Assembly: GCF_002699985.1 (NCBI RefSeq)
Contig: NZ_LKBT01000012.1
Span: 62,001 to 126,000 of the forward strand
DNA: 64,000 bases
From: Pseudomonas sp. ICMP 561
GTDB taxonomy: Bacteria; Pseudomonadota; Gammaproteobacteria; Pseudomonadales; Pseudomonadaceae
Direction: 5' to 3'
A program made the translations under genes and the position numbers. Positions 46,622-55,727 of the stretch are shown here, piece by piece (the stretch's first letter is position 1; each line of letters starts with the position of its first letter). The notes beneath the pieces were generated by a model that saw only the letters and a list, made by a program, of their open reading frames with translations, searched no databases and was not told the origin of the DNA.

Positions 46622-47647
46622 ATGTATAACCTGGCCCGCCAGTTACTGTTCAAACTCTCCCCGGAAACCTCCCACGACCTGTCGCTTGATCTGATTGGCG
46701 CTGGTGGCCGATTGGGCATCAATGGCTTGTTGAGCAAGGCGCCGGCGCGTCTGCCGGTGAACGTCATGGGCCTGGATTTTCCCAACCCGGTCGGGCTCGC
46801 TGCCGGTCTGGACAAAAATGGCGCAGCCATCGACGGGTTTGCCCAGCTCGGTTTCGGCTTCGTTGAAATTGGTACAGTGACGCCACGTCCTCAGCCGGGT
46901 AATCCCAAGCCACGGATTTTCCGTTTGCCGCAAGCTGAAGCGATCATCAACCGCATGGGCTTCAATAACCTGGGAGTTGATAACCTGGTGGCCCGGGTTC
47001 AGGCCGCCAGCTACAAAGGCATTCTGGGTATCAACATTGGCAAGAACTTCGACACACCGGTCGAGCGGGCAGTGGACGACTACCTGATCTGTCTGGACAA
47101 GGTGTACGCCCATGCCAGCTACGTAACGGTCAACGTCAGTTCGCCTAACACCCCGGGCCTGCGCAGCCTTCAGTTCGGTGACTCGCTCAAGCAGTTGCTC
47201 GAAGCGTTGCGGGTTCGTCAGGAAGCGCTGACCCAATTGCACGGCAAGCGTGTGCCGCTGGCCATCAAGATCGCACCGGACATGACCGACGAAGAAACCG
47301 TGCTGGTTGCCGCTGCGCTGATCGAGTCAGGAATGGATGCTGTGATCGCCACCAACACCACCCTGAGCCGCGTTGGCGTCGAAGGCTTGCCCCATGGTGA
47401 CGAGGCGGGCGGTTTGTCCGGTGCTCCAGTGCGCGAAAAGAGCACCCATACCGTGAAGATCCTGGCTGGCGAACTGGCCGGGCGGATGCCGATCATTGCG
47501 GCAGGCGGTATCACCGAAGGCAAGCACGCGGCTGAGAAAATCGCTGCTGGCGCCAGCCTGGTCCAGATCTACTCCGGCTTCATCTATAAAGGCCCGGCGT
47601 TGATTCGCCAGTCGGTGGATGCGATCGCCGCGATGCGCAAATACTGA
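46622..47647 (+). CDS. pyrD: Dihydroorotate dehydrogenase (quinone), class 2
   Basis: PyrD oxidises dihydroorotate to orotate in pyrimidine synthesis, passing electrons to the quinone pool at the inner membrane. The 341-residue protein has the N-terminal amphipathic membrane-associating helices of class 2 ([22 protein letters not shown], about residues 1-22). The FMN barrel shows [57 protein letters not shown] (catalytic Ser in this loop), [10 protein letters not shown] and [19 protein letters not shown] 46622 is the family start. The long upstream extension in the same frame is not conserved-looking. It lies just right of palindromic element B. Confidence 0.96.
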   Translation: MYNLARQLLFKLSPETSHDLSLDLIGAGGRLGINGLLSKAPARLPVNVMGLDFPNPVGLAAGLDKNGAAIDGFAQLGFGFVEIGTVTPRPQPGNPKPRIFRLPQAEAIINRMGFNNLGVDNLVARVQAASYKGILGINIGKNFDTPVERAVDDYLICLDKVYAHASYVTVNVSSPNTPGLRSLQFGDSLKQLLEALRVRQEALTQLHGKRVPLAIKIAPDMTDEETVLVAAALIESGMDAVIATNTTLSRVGVEGLPHGDEAGGLSGAPVREKSTHTVKILAGELAGRMPIIAAGGITEGKHAAEKIAAGASLVQIYSGFIYKGPALIRQSVDAIAAMRKY

Positions 47648-47651
47648 GGGC

Positions 47652-47681
47652 AAAAAAAGGGGCTCCCTAAAGGAACCCCTT
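47652..47681 (-). terminator. Intrinsic terminator of rmf
   Basis: On the minus strand AAGGGG and CCCCTT with an inner TCC/GGA stem are followed by seven T residues, about 85 bases after the rmf stop. On the plus strand the same stem lies just after pyrD but lacks a T run. Confidence 0.85.
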
Positions 47682-47765
47682 GGGCTTGCGCCCGGCGCCC
47701 GGATGGGACGCTTCTGGTTTTGACACGATTTCAGAGATTTGATGGACTGATCGGAAGTTACCTGG

Positions 47766-47981
47766 TTATCCGACCGCGTGAAGTTCGTTGAGTCTGTGGA
47801 TTCCCGCAGTGCCGGTCATACCGTCCCAGTTGTCGCCACGTCCTTCTCGCCAGCCATTGATCCAGGCTTGGCGCACCGACGGTAGAGTAAAAGGGCAAAG
47901 CTCACGGGATTTACCATGAACGCCGTACTGATATCCGCGTAAAAATGCTCTTTCCAACGGATCACGCTTAAGTCTTCTCAT
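47766..47981 (-). CDS. rmf: Ribosome modulation factor
   Basis: Rmf converts 70S ribosomes into inactive 100S dimers during slow growth. The 71-residue basic protein has the family core MRRLKRDPLERAFLRGYQYGVHGKSRELCPF and RQAWINGWREGRGDNWDGMTG (about residues 36-57). It is a little longer than the E. coli protein, with a C-terminal tail (IHRLNELHAVG) as seen in pseudomonads. The long upstream leader contains strong palindromes. A terminator lies downstream. Convergent with pyrD. Confidence 0.96.
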   Translation of the reverse strand: MRRLKRDPLERAFLRGYQYGVHGKSRELCPFTLPSVRQAWINGWREGRGDNWDGMTGTAGIHRLNELHAVG

Positions 47982-48549
47982 AGGGTGTTGCCCTCGTTTG
48001 TTGACTGTTATGTCCCTGAGACCTCATGTCGAGGTCGGGCAGAAAATTTTCTGCCGTTGGTACCCGCTGCCGGCGTCGCGGGCTTTGGTGTTCTCACCGT
48101 TGCGGTGACAACCTGTGGTGATTTCTAACCAATGGATCGAGTGCTGTGAATGATCGTTTTGTCATAAGCACGTCATATTTGTAATAACTGGAACATAAGC
48201 AAGCTTGTGTTTCAAAGTTGATTATTTCGGCAGCCCTGAACTGGCAAGGCTTGCAAGAAATGTTGCGACTGTTTCGCAACCGCAGATGATGGCCTGTTGC
48301 AAGTAGGCCTAAATCGACGAAGGGTCGCGATGTGACTTTTTATTGCGAAGGTCGTCGTGCTGAATAGTGGTTTTTAAATCTCCCTTGGCCATGATGGTCC
48401 AGGGATGACTGCCTTGATGACGTATAGGCTCATGAGGTGGTCTGGCACAAATTGTGTGCCGCGCAGGCGTTCTCCAAGAAAGACGCCTGTTTTAAATCTG
48501 GTCGGGCAATGCGTTGCCCGCCGCTTATGGCTAAAGCCCTGGAATACTC
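47982..48549. other. rmf/rlmKL divergent intergenic region
   Basis: This is a 568-base gap without a gene. It contains a perfect 18-bp palindrome GGCAGAAAATTTTCTGCC at 48038-48055 and a stem GACCTC...GAGGTC at 48020-48036. Another stem, TCACCG/CGGTGA, lies near 48095-48108, and an AT-rich stretch spans 48140-48240. The stems fall in the probable rmf leader. Promoters for rmf and rlmKL should lie here, but I could not choose them confidently. Confidence 0.5.
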
Positions 48550-50820
48550 ATGTCGGACCGTTACGAACTTTTCCTCACCTGTCCTAAAGGCCTGGAAGGG
48601 CTTCTTGCAGAGGAAGCCACTGCGCTTGGCCTCGAGGAAACCCGCGAACATACCTCAGCCATTCGCGGCAGTGCCGACATGGAGACCGCTTACCGGCTAT
48701 GCCTCTGGTCGCGTTTAGCCAACCGCGTGTTGCTGGTCCTCAAGCGTTTCCCGATGAAGGATGCCGAAGACCTGTACAACGGCGTGTTGCATGTCGACTG
48801 GCATGATCATCTTGAGCCGGATGGCTCGCTGGCTGTTGAGTTCAGCGGCCATGGTTCAGGCATCGACAACACCCATTTCGGCGCCCTGAAGGTCAAGGAC
48901 GCTATCGTCGACAAACTGCGCATGCCTGACGGCTCGCGGCCGTCAGTGGACAAGCTGAATCCGGATCTGCGCGTGCATTTGCGTCTGGACCGTGGCGAAG
49001 CAATCCTGTCCCTGGACCTGTCCGGCCACAGCCTGCACCAGCGTGGTTATCGCTTGCAGCAGGGAGCTGCACCGTTGAAGGAAAACCTGGCTGCCGCAAT
49101 TCTGATTCGTGCAGGCTGGCCGCGCATTGCTGCTGAAGGCGGCGCGCTGGCTGACCCGATGTGCGGCGTGGGCACATTTCTGGTTGAAGCGGCGATGATT
49201 GCTGCCGACATTGCACCAAACCTCAAGCGTGAGCGTTGGGGGTTCTCGGCATGGCTCGGCCACGTGCCCGCCCTGTGGCGCAAGCTGCACGACGAGGCGC
49301 AGGAACGTGCCGAAGCCGGTCTCGCCAAGCCGCCGCTGTGGATTCGTGGCTATGAAGCGGACCCTCGTCTGATTCAACCGGGCCGCAATAACGTCGAGCG
49401 TGCCGGTCTCAGCGAATGGATCAAGATTTACCAGGGCGAAGTGGCGACATTCGAGCCGCGCCCTGACCAGAATCAGAAGGGGCTGGTGATCTGTAACCCC
49501 CCATACGGCGAGCGACTGGGCGACGAAGCCAGTCTGCTCTATCTCTACCAGAACCTTGGTGAGCGTCTGCGTCAGGCCTGTCTGAACTGGGAAGCCGCGG
49601 TATTTACCGGCGCTCCGGATCTGGGCAAACGCATGGGTATTCGCAGCCACAAGCAATACGCTTTCTGGAACGGTGCCTTGCCGTGCAAGCTGCTGCTGAT
49701 CAAAGTGTTGCCTGACCAGTTCGTGACCGGCGAACGCCGTACTGCCGAACAGCGTCAGGTTGAGCGTGAACACGTCGAGCCGGAAGACACTAGCCCGCTG
49801 GTGACCCCTGGCAAATACGAGAAGTTCAACAAGAACGGTAACCCGATCAAACCGGCTCCAGTGGTGATCGAGCAGCCGCGCTTGAGCGAAGGCGGGCAGA
49901 TGTTTGCCAACCGTTTGCAGAAAAACCTCAAGTTGCTGGGCAAGTGGGTACGTCGTGAGGGCATTGATTGCTATCGCGTGTATGACGCCGACATGCCTGA
50001 ATACTCGTTGGCCATCGATCTGTATCAGGATTGGGTACACGTTCAGGAATATGCCGCACCCAAGTCCATCGACCCGGAAAAAGCCTCGGCTCGCCTGTTC
50101 GATGCACTGGCGGCTATCCCTCAGGCGCTGAATGTCGACAAGAGCCGCGTGGTCATCAAGCGTCGCGAGCGCCAGAGTGGCACCAAACAATACGAGCGTC
50201 AAAGTGCTCAAGGGCAGTTTGTCGAGGTCAACGAAGGCGGCGTCAAGCTGCTGGTCAACCTGACGGACTATCTGGACACGGGGCTGTTCCTGGATCACCG
50301 CGCCATGCGCATGCGTATTCAGCGCGAGGCTCAGGGCAAACGTTTCCTCAACCTGTTCTCGTACACGGCGACGGCCAGCGTGCATGCAGCCAAAGGCGGC
50401 GCGCGCAGCACCACCAGTGTCGACTTGTCCCGGACGTATCTGGACTGGGCGCGGCGCAACCTGTCGCTGAACGGTTTCTCCGACAAGAACCGCCTGGAGC
50501 AGGGTGACGTGATGGCTTGGCTGGACGCCTGTCGTGAAGAGTACGACCTGATCTTCATCGATCCGCCGACGTTCTCCAACTCCAAGCGCATGGAAGGGAT
50601 TTTCGACGTGCAACGCGATCAGGTGCAATTGCTGGATCTGGCCATGGCCCGTCTTGCGCCGGGCGGCGTGCTGTATTTCTCGAATAACTTCCGCAAGTTT
50701 GTCCTCGATGAAAATCTTGCACAGCGTTATGCCGTGGAAGACATCACCGCCCAGACCATTGACCCTGACTTCGCCCGCAACAGCAAAATTCATAAGGCGT
50801 GGAAAATCACAGCCAGATAA
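48550..50820 (+). CDS. rlmKL: Bifunctional 23S rRNA methyltransferase RlmKL (m2G2445 / m7G2069)
   Basis: RlmKL methylates two guanines of 23S rRNA. The 756-residue protein starts with a THUMP domain (about residues 45-155). The RlmL methyltransferase (about 165-390) has DPMCGVGTFLVEAAMIAADIAPN and the catalytic motif NPPYGER. The C-terminal RlmK methyltransferase (about 450-750) has TDYLDTGLFLDHRAMRMRI, FLNLFSYTATASVHAAKGGA and IDPPTFSNSKRM. The fused arrangement is typical of gammaproteobacteria. ATG 48550 begins MSDRYELFLTCPKGLEGLL. Length is slightly above that of E. coli because of an insertion around residues 395-445. Confidence 0.96.
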   Translation: MSDRYELFLTCPKGLEGLLAEEATALGLEETREHTSAIRGSADMETAYRLCLWSRLANRVLLVLKRFPMKDAEDLYNGVLHVDWHDHLEPDGSLAVEFSGHGSGIDNTHFGALKVKDAIVDKLRMPDGSRPSVDKLNPDLRVHLRLDRGEAILSLDLSGHSLHQRGYRLQQGAAPLKENLAAAILIRAGWPRIAAEGGALADPMCGVGTFLVEAAMIAADIAPNLKRERWGFSAWLGHVPALWRKLHDEAQERAEAGLAKPPLWIRGYEADPRLIQPGRNNVERAGLSEWIKIYQGEVATFEPRPDQNQKGLVICNPPYGERLGDEASLLYLYQNLGERLRQACLNWEAAVFTGAPDLGKRMGIRSHKQYAFWNGALPCKLLLIKVLPDQFVTGERRTAEQRQVEREHVEPEDTSPLVTPGKYEKFNKNGNPIKPAPVVIEQPRLSEGGQMFANRLQKNLKLLGKWVRREGIDCYRVYDADMPEYSLAIDLYQDWVHVQEYAAPKSIDPEKASARLFDALAAIPQALNVDKSRVVIKRRERQSGTKQYERQSAQGQFVEVNEGGVKLLVNLTDYLDTGLFLDHRAMRMRIQREAQGKRFLNLFSYTATASVHAAKGGARSTTSVDLSRTYLDWARRNLSLNGFSDKNRLEQGDVMAWLDACREEYDLIFIDPPTFSNSKRMEGIFDVQRDQVQLLDLAMARLAPGGVLYFSNNFRKFVLDENLAQRYAVEDITAQTIDPDFARNSKIHKAWKITAR

Positions 50821-50968
50821 TCGGCCCGCGCACATCGATCCGTTCGCATTTGTGATGGATCGATGTGCAATCGGTGTCGAGTCAGGCTAGGCAAAATACT
50901 GGCTAATAGCTATAAGTGAGCTACAGCCAGCGTGACGCTTCTCTATGCTGTGGCGTTGCGAGTGTCGA

Positions 50969-53383
50969 ATGATGCCCACGAGTCAGATTCGTCCCAGGAT
51001 TCTCGGCTTTATCAATGAGCAGGCCTCCGCGTGGGTCGTTGCCGCATTCGCCTTTCTGGTAGGTGCTGCTCTGACTGTATTGTTGGCGTTCGCCAACTTC
51101 GAGCTTTATGAACGTCAACTGCGTCAGCGTTTTGATCTGTTGGCCAATGAGCGCTTCAGTCGCATTCAGGAGCGGCTCGACGGCCAGGTTTACCGCCTGG
51201 ACAGCCTGCGTCGTTTCTTCATGTTCTCCACTGTCGTCACCCGAGCTGAATTCAACGGCTTCGCTGATCCGTTGCTGATCGGCACCGAGGCTTACTCATG
51301 GGCGCCAAAAGTGACGAATGCCCAGCGTCACCAGTTTGAACGGCAGACCGTTACAGAAGGGCTGACAGGCTTTTCGATACGTGAAGTGACTCAAGAAGGC
51401 GTGCTTGCACCTGCGGACGTACGCTCTGATTACTTTCCGGTTCTGTTTACGCGTTCGCGCAGCACCGAGCCTTTGCCACTGGGGTTTGATATCGGCTCCG
51501 AGAGCGTTCGCCGTAGCGCTGTTGATCTGGCGGGCAAGTTGGGTGCTATGGTCGCGACACCGCGCATGAGTCTAGTGGCGCTGGAGCCGGGCAACTCCAG
51601 TGGGGTATTGCTGCTGGCGCCGGTGATGTCTTCCAGCACCAATCCGGTGGGCGAGGCTGCAGATGTCAGCGGTTATGTCATGGCGGTCATCAGCCTCAGC
51701 AAGCTGATGACTGAGGGGTTGCCGTCTCAGGACAACCTGACCTTGACCATGAGCGATCTCGCCTCGCCAGTCGAACAACAACTGCTTTATCAGTCGCCCA
51801 TCCCCGCAGTAACCGGCGAGATACGCGTCAGTACCTTGCTGGGGCTGGCCAACCGTGACTACCTGCTGGAAATTCGGCCGACCGCGGCGTTCATGACAAG
51901 CAACCAGTCGCTGGTGGGAAGTGTGATTCTCATGGGCGGGCTGCTGAGCCTGCTGTTGAGTGCGTTGCTGTACAACCTGATCAGTCAGCGCCAGCGTGCC
52001 TTGCGTCTGGTGGACGAGCGCACTTCTGAACTGCGGCTGCGCGAGCGGCAATTGCGCGGTGCTCACGGACAACTCAGTAGCGTGCTGAACGCCGCTACCG
52101 ACGTTGCGATTATTGCAACGGATCTTAACGGCGTTATCAGCACCTTCAATGTCGGTGCCCAGAAGATGTTGGGTTATCAAGAGGAAGAGGTGCTGGGTCA
52201 GCTTCAGCTCAAGGACCTGCAGATGCCGGCCGAGCTGGAAGCGCATGCTCAACATCTGAGTCAGGCTTATGGCTATCGGGTGACGGCCAGTCAGGCGATT
52301 TTCGTTGAGGCCGACGATGACGCCCCTCACAAGTCTCACGAGTGGACGTTTATCCGGCATGACGGAAGTTCGCTCGTGGTCAATATGCTTTTGACCGCGG
52401 TGCGCAACGAGCATGAGCAGTGGGTGGGGTATCTGGCTGTTTGTATCGATGTCACTGAGCGCAAACTGGTTTACGAAGCTCTGGCCGCACGTGACATGTT
52501 ACTGAAGAAAATCAGCGCACACGTGCCCGGGGGGATTTTCCAGTTTCAGATCGATGCCAGCGGTGAGTCACGATTCAATTACATCAACGATGGCATGTGC
52601 GAACTGCATGGTATGACCCGTGAGCAAATGCTGCTTGATTTCAAGTCGGTGTTTGCCCGTGTTGATCCGCTGGATGTAAGACGTGTGAAAGACTCCATGC
52701 GCGCTTCGGCGCAACACATGACGCCTTGGCAGGACGAGTATCGACTCAATGTTCCAGGGCATGGACTGCGTTGGGTACACAGCCACGCCATGCCGGAAGC
52801 TCAGGCTGGCGGCGGCGTGGTCTGGCATGGATTCCTTTCCGAGATCACTGACATGAAACGCGTGGAGGAAGAGTTGCGCGCGATGTCAGTCACCGACGTG
52901 CTGACCGGCGCCTACAACCGGCGTTATTTCCAGGAACGCTTGAGTGCTGAGCTGGCGAGGGTCAAACGTCATGGCGGGGCCTTGTCATTGATCATGCTGG
53001 ACATTGATCACTTCAAGCGCGTCAATGATCTGCATGGTCATGCGGTGGGCGATAAAGTGCTGCAGGTCATTTGCCAACGAATCACCACTCGCTTGCGCCG
53101 TAGTGACGTGTTCTGCCGTCTGGGTGGTGAAGAGTTCATGGTGCTTTGCCCTGGGAGCACTGCATTTGCGGCGCATGAACTGGCGATCCAGCTCTGGAAC
53201 GTTCTGCGCAGCCAGCCGGTGGATGGCGTCGGTCTTGTCACAGCCAGTTTTGGCGTGGCGAGCTGGCGTGAAGGTGAGGATGCCGATGCGCTGTTGCTAC
53301 GTGCCGACTCCTGCGTTTATGCAGCCAAACAGGCGGGGCGGGATCGAGTGGAGGGTGAAAAGCAGGGGGAGGCGAGTGTGTGA
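50969..53383 (+). CDS. CHASE-PAS-GGDEF diguanylate cyclase
   Basis: This membrane-bound sensor should make cyclic di-GMP. The 804-residue protein has a first membrane helix (about residues 22-45) and a periplasmic CHASE-type domain (about 70-280). The second helix is at about 310-332 (SVILMGGLLSLLLSALLYNLI). A short coiled coil, a PAS domain (about 370-490, GVISTFNVGAQKMLGYQEEEVLG), a second PAS (about 500-620) and a GGDEF domain (about 640-795) follow. The active loop is RLGGEEFMVL. An RxxD inhibitory site (Arg-Arg-Ser-Asp) sits five residues before it, so product inhibition is expected. Starts at 50945, 50969 and 50972 are all possible. I chose 50969. The ligand is unknown. Confidence 0.9.
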   Translation: MMPTSQIRPRILGFINEQASAWVVAAFAFLVGAALTVLLAFANFELYERQLRQRFDLLANERFSRIQERLDGQVYRLDSLRRFFMFSTVVTRAEFNGFADPLLIGTEAYSWAPKVTNAQRHQFERQTVTEGLTGFSIREVTQEGVLAPADVRSDYFPVLFTRSRSTEPLPLGFDIGSESVRRSAVDLAGKLGAMVATPRMSLVALEPGNSSGVLLLAPVMSSSTNPVGEAADVSGYVMAVISLSKLMTEGLPSQDNLTLTMSDLASPVEQQLLYQSPIPAVTGEIRVSTLLGLANRDYLLEIRPTAAFMTSNQSLVGSVILMGGLLSLLLSALLYNLISQRQRALRLVDERTSELRLRERQLRGAHGQLSSVLNAATDVAIIATDLNGVISTFNVGAQKMLGYQEEEVLGQLQLKDLQMPAELEAHAQHLSQAYGYRVTASQAIFVEADDDAPHKSHEWTFIRHDGSSLVVNMLLTAVRNEHEQWVGYLAVCIDVTERKLVYEALAARDMLLKKISAHVPGGIFQFQIDASGESRFNYINDGMCELHGMTREQMLLDFKSVFARVDPLDVRRVKDSMRASAQHMTPWQDEYRLNVPGHGLRWVHSHAMPEAQAGGGVVWHGFLSEITDMKRVEEELRAMSVTDVLTGAYNRRYFQERLSAELARVKRHGGALSLIMLDIDHFKRVNDLHGHAVGDKVLQVICQRITTRLRRSDVFCRLGGEEFMVLCPGSTAFAAHELAIQLWNVLRSQPVDGVGLVTASFGVASWREGEDADALLLRADSCVYAAKQAGRDRVEGEKQGEASV

Positions 53384-53442
53384 GTGGCGGTGGCGGGCTT
53401 ACAGATGCCAGTACATCGATATCTGAGCTGAAATGCATTTCC

Positions 53443-53532
53443 CTGTAGGAGCTCACGAACACCGCGAGGCAGCGATAGCGATCTGCCTGATGCACCGCCA
53501 TCGCGGCCTCGTGGTGCTCGTGCGCTCCTACA
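53443..53532. repeat. Inverted REP-like pair between the GGDEF gene and dacB
   Basis: CTGTAGGAGCTCACGAACAC at 53443 pairs imperfectly with GTGGTGCTCGTGCGCTCCTACA ending at 53532, about 45 bases apart. The core GAGC(T/G)CACGA differs from all other repeats in the window. Confidence 0.75.
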
Positions 53533-53552
53533 AAGTCATTTACTGCAATTCT

Positions 53553-55019
53553 TCACTGCTGCCGTATCGATACGGTGTTATCACCCAGCTTTGGCTGGCG
53601 ATACAACTCGACCAGTACTTCATCGAGCACCGAAGACGCGCCCCATGGGCGTGGATCGTTGAGGATGGCGACCACAGCCCAGGTGTTGCCGTTGCTGTCG
53701 CGACTGAAACCGGCAATGGCGCGGACGTTGTTCAGAGTGCCGGTCTTGATATGTGCTTCACCCAGTAGCGGGGTGCGTTTGAGGCGTTTGCGCATCGTGC
53801 CGTCCATGCCTGCCAGTGGCATTGAACTCATGAACTCTGCAGCGTAGGGGCTTTTCCAGGCCGCCTGCAGAAGGATGGCCATTTCACGGGCGCTGACCCT
53901 CTCATCCCTGGACAACCCCGAGCCGTTCTCCATCACCAGATGCGGTGCGGTGATGCCTTTCTTGGCCAGCCACTGGCGAATGACCCGCTGTGCTGCCTTG
54001 GCATCGTCACCGTCTGCATCATTGCGGAACTCTGAACCGAGGCTCAGGAATAACTGCTGGGCCATGGTGTTGTTACTGAATTTGTTGATATCACGAATGA
54101 CTTCAACCAGATCTGGCGAAAAAGCCCTTGCCAGCAGCTTGGCGCTGCCCGGTACGACGTCTACCCGGTCTTTGCCCTGGATGGTGCCGCCCAGTTCCTG
54201 CCAGATAGCGCGCACTGCGCCTGCTGCGTAAGTCGGGTGGTCGAGCAGCGACAGGTAAGTCTGCGAATTGCAGCCGTCACCGAGTTGGCCCGTAACGGTC
54301 ACATTGACGGTGCCATCTGGCTGCGTGACCGGGTTGTAACGAACGTCACCGCACTGTTTGGACGCGATGGCTTTGACCTGATTATCGACGCGAATGGTCG
54401 CAATCGGCGGTTCCACCGAAACCATGACCTTGCCGCCGTCGTTACGCGTGATGAAGCGTAGCGCCTTGAGGTTGACCATCAGCGAGTCGGGTTTGACCAG
54501 AAACGGCTTGTTTCTGTCGTTGCCGTCATCATCGAACACCGGCAATTGCGGTTGTACAAAGTGGCTGCGATCCAGTACCAGGTCACCGGTTACCTGTTGT
54601 ACGCCATTGGCCCGCAGGTCGCGCATCAACAGCCAGAGCTTCTCCATGTTCAGTTTGGGGTCGCCGCCGCCCTTGAGGTAAAGGTTGCCGCGCAGTACGC
54701 CATTATTGAGCGTGCCATCGGTAAAGAATTCGGTTTTCCACTGGTGGGTTGGGCCCAGTATTTCCAGCGCTGCGTACGTCGTGACCAGCTTCATGGTCGA
54801 TGCCGGGTTTACGGAGACGTCGGCATTGAATACGGTCGGGGTGCCTTGACCGTTGAGGGGTAGCATTACCAGCGACAATGCGTCATTGCCCAGTTTGCTG
54901 GCTTTGAGTGCTTGCTGAACCTTTGGGGGGAGCGAAGTGTTGACGGGCGCGGCGTGAGCCGGCAAGGCCAGTGGCAATAGAAGGGTGGCAAAAAACAGTG
55001 GACGCAATGATTTGATCAT
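53553..55019 (-). CDS. dacB: D-alanyl-D-alanine carboxypeptidase/endopeptidase (PBP4)
   Basis: DacB is a periplasmic class C low-molecular-mass penicillin-binding protein that trims peptidoglycan peptides and cleaves cross-links. The 488-residue precursor has a signal peptide (about residues 1-23, LLPLALPAHAA). The catalytic triad motifs are SxxK in NPASTMKLVTTYAALE (about 72-75), SxN in KFSNNTMAQQL (about 313) and KTG in HIKTGTLNNVRAIAGF (about 424). The roughly 200-residue insertion after SxxK typical of PBP4 is present. Loss of this enzyme in P. aeruginosa induces AmpC, but no regulator lies nearby here. Confidence 0.96.
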   Translation of the reverse strand: MIKSLRPLFFATLLLPLALPAHAAPVNTSLPPKVQQALKASKLGNDALSLVMLPLNGQGTPTVFNADVSVNPASTMKLVTTYAALEILGPTHQWKTEFFTDGTLNNGVLRGNLYLKGGGDPKLNMEKLWLLMRDLRANGVQQVTGDLVLDRSHFVQPQLPVFDDDGNDRNKPFLVKPDSLMVNLKALRFITRNDGGKVMVSVEPPIATIRVDNQVKAIASKQCGDVRYNPVTQPDGTVNVTVTGQLGDGCNSQTYLSLLDHPTYAAGAVRAIWQELGGTIQGKDRVDVVPGSAKLLARAFSPDLVEVIRDINKFSNNTMAQQLFLSLGSEFRNDADGDDAKAAQRVIRQWLAKKGITAPHLVMENGSGLSRDERVSAREMAILLQAAWKSPYAAEFMSSMPLAGMDGTMRKRLKRTPLLGEAHIKTGTLNNVRAIAGFSRDSNGNTWAVVAILNDPRPWGASSVLDEVLVELYRQPKLGDNTVSIRQQ

Positions 55020-55339
55020 TCAGTAACCCCTACAACAAAGACGGGACACGAGAGGGCATAGATGGATTCCCTCAACAAAAATAAAGATGACGTGAATACC
55101 AGTGGCTTCAAACAGTTTCGCTAACAATATGTAATACGTCTGAATTGAGCGGCATTATGCCCCAATCGTGGGCGACTTGGGTCCCGCCCAGGCCTCTGAA
55201 TAAAGTATTTTTGTCATCGCGATGCATAATCAGCCCGCTATTGATGTCGCAGGCATTATCGCGCTGTGCCGGTTTTATGGGCATTTGCCTTTCCAAACTG
55301 ATAAAGTGCGCCCCGATATTACTCAAGAGGATTGTTCCA

Positions 55340-55684
55340 ATGGCCACTAATCGTTCCCGTCGTCTGCGCAAAAAACTCTGCGTGGATGAATTCCAGGAGT
55401 TGGGTTTTGAGCTGAACCTGGACTTCAAGGAAGACCTGGATGAAGAGGCGATCGACGCATTCCTCAACGCTTTTCTGACTGAAGCCATGGACGCCAACGG
55501 TCTTGACTACGTTGGCGGTGATGACTTCGGTCTGGTTTGCCTGGCAAAACGTGGTTCCGTCAATGAAGAGCAGCGCGCAGTCGTTGAAGCATGGCTCAAG
55601 GGCCGCAGCGAACTGACCAAGGTTGAAGTCAGCCCGTTGATGGATGCCTGGCACCCGGAAACACCGATCAATTCGGTAGCTTGA
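55340..55684 (+). CDS. yggL: YggL family 50S ribosome-binding protein
   Basis: This 114-residue acidic protein belongs to the DUF469/YggL family, found associated with the large ribosomal subunit. Family blocks are MATNRSRRLRKKLCVDEFQELGF (about residues 1-23), DLDEEAIDAFLNAFLTEAMDANGL and GGDDFGLVCLAKRGSVNEEQRAVVEAWL (about 60-88). ATG 55340 follows AAGAGG at 9 bases. The 65-codon upstream extension in the same frame has no family resemblance. Function in ribosome biology is suggested by the family, but the mechanism is unknown. A strong terminator ends the gene. Confidence 0.92.
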   Translation: MATNRSRRLRKKLCVDEFQELGFELNLDFKEDLDEEAIDAFLNAFLTEAMDANGLDYVGGDDFGLVCLAKRGSVNEEQRAVVEAWLKGRSELTKVEVSPLMDAWHPETPINSVA

Positions 55685-55691
55685 TGTTCCC

Positions 55692-55721
55692 GCGGCGGGC
55701 TTCCGGCCCGCCGCTTTATTT
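55692..55721 (+). terminator. Intrinsic terminator of yggL
   Basis: GCGGCGGGC and GCCCGCCGC (9 bp) with a five-base loop are followed by TTTATTT, 7 bases after the stop codon. Confidence 0.9.
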
Positions 55722-55727
55722 CCCTCG

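Noticed and set aside
48943..50835. 630-codon minus-strand open frame inside rlmKL
   Set aside because: It is a shadow of the GC-rich coding frame of rlmKL, which has all catalytic motifs.
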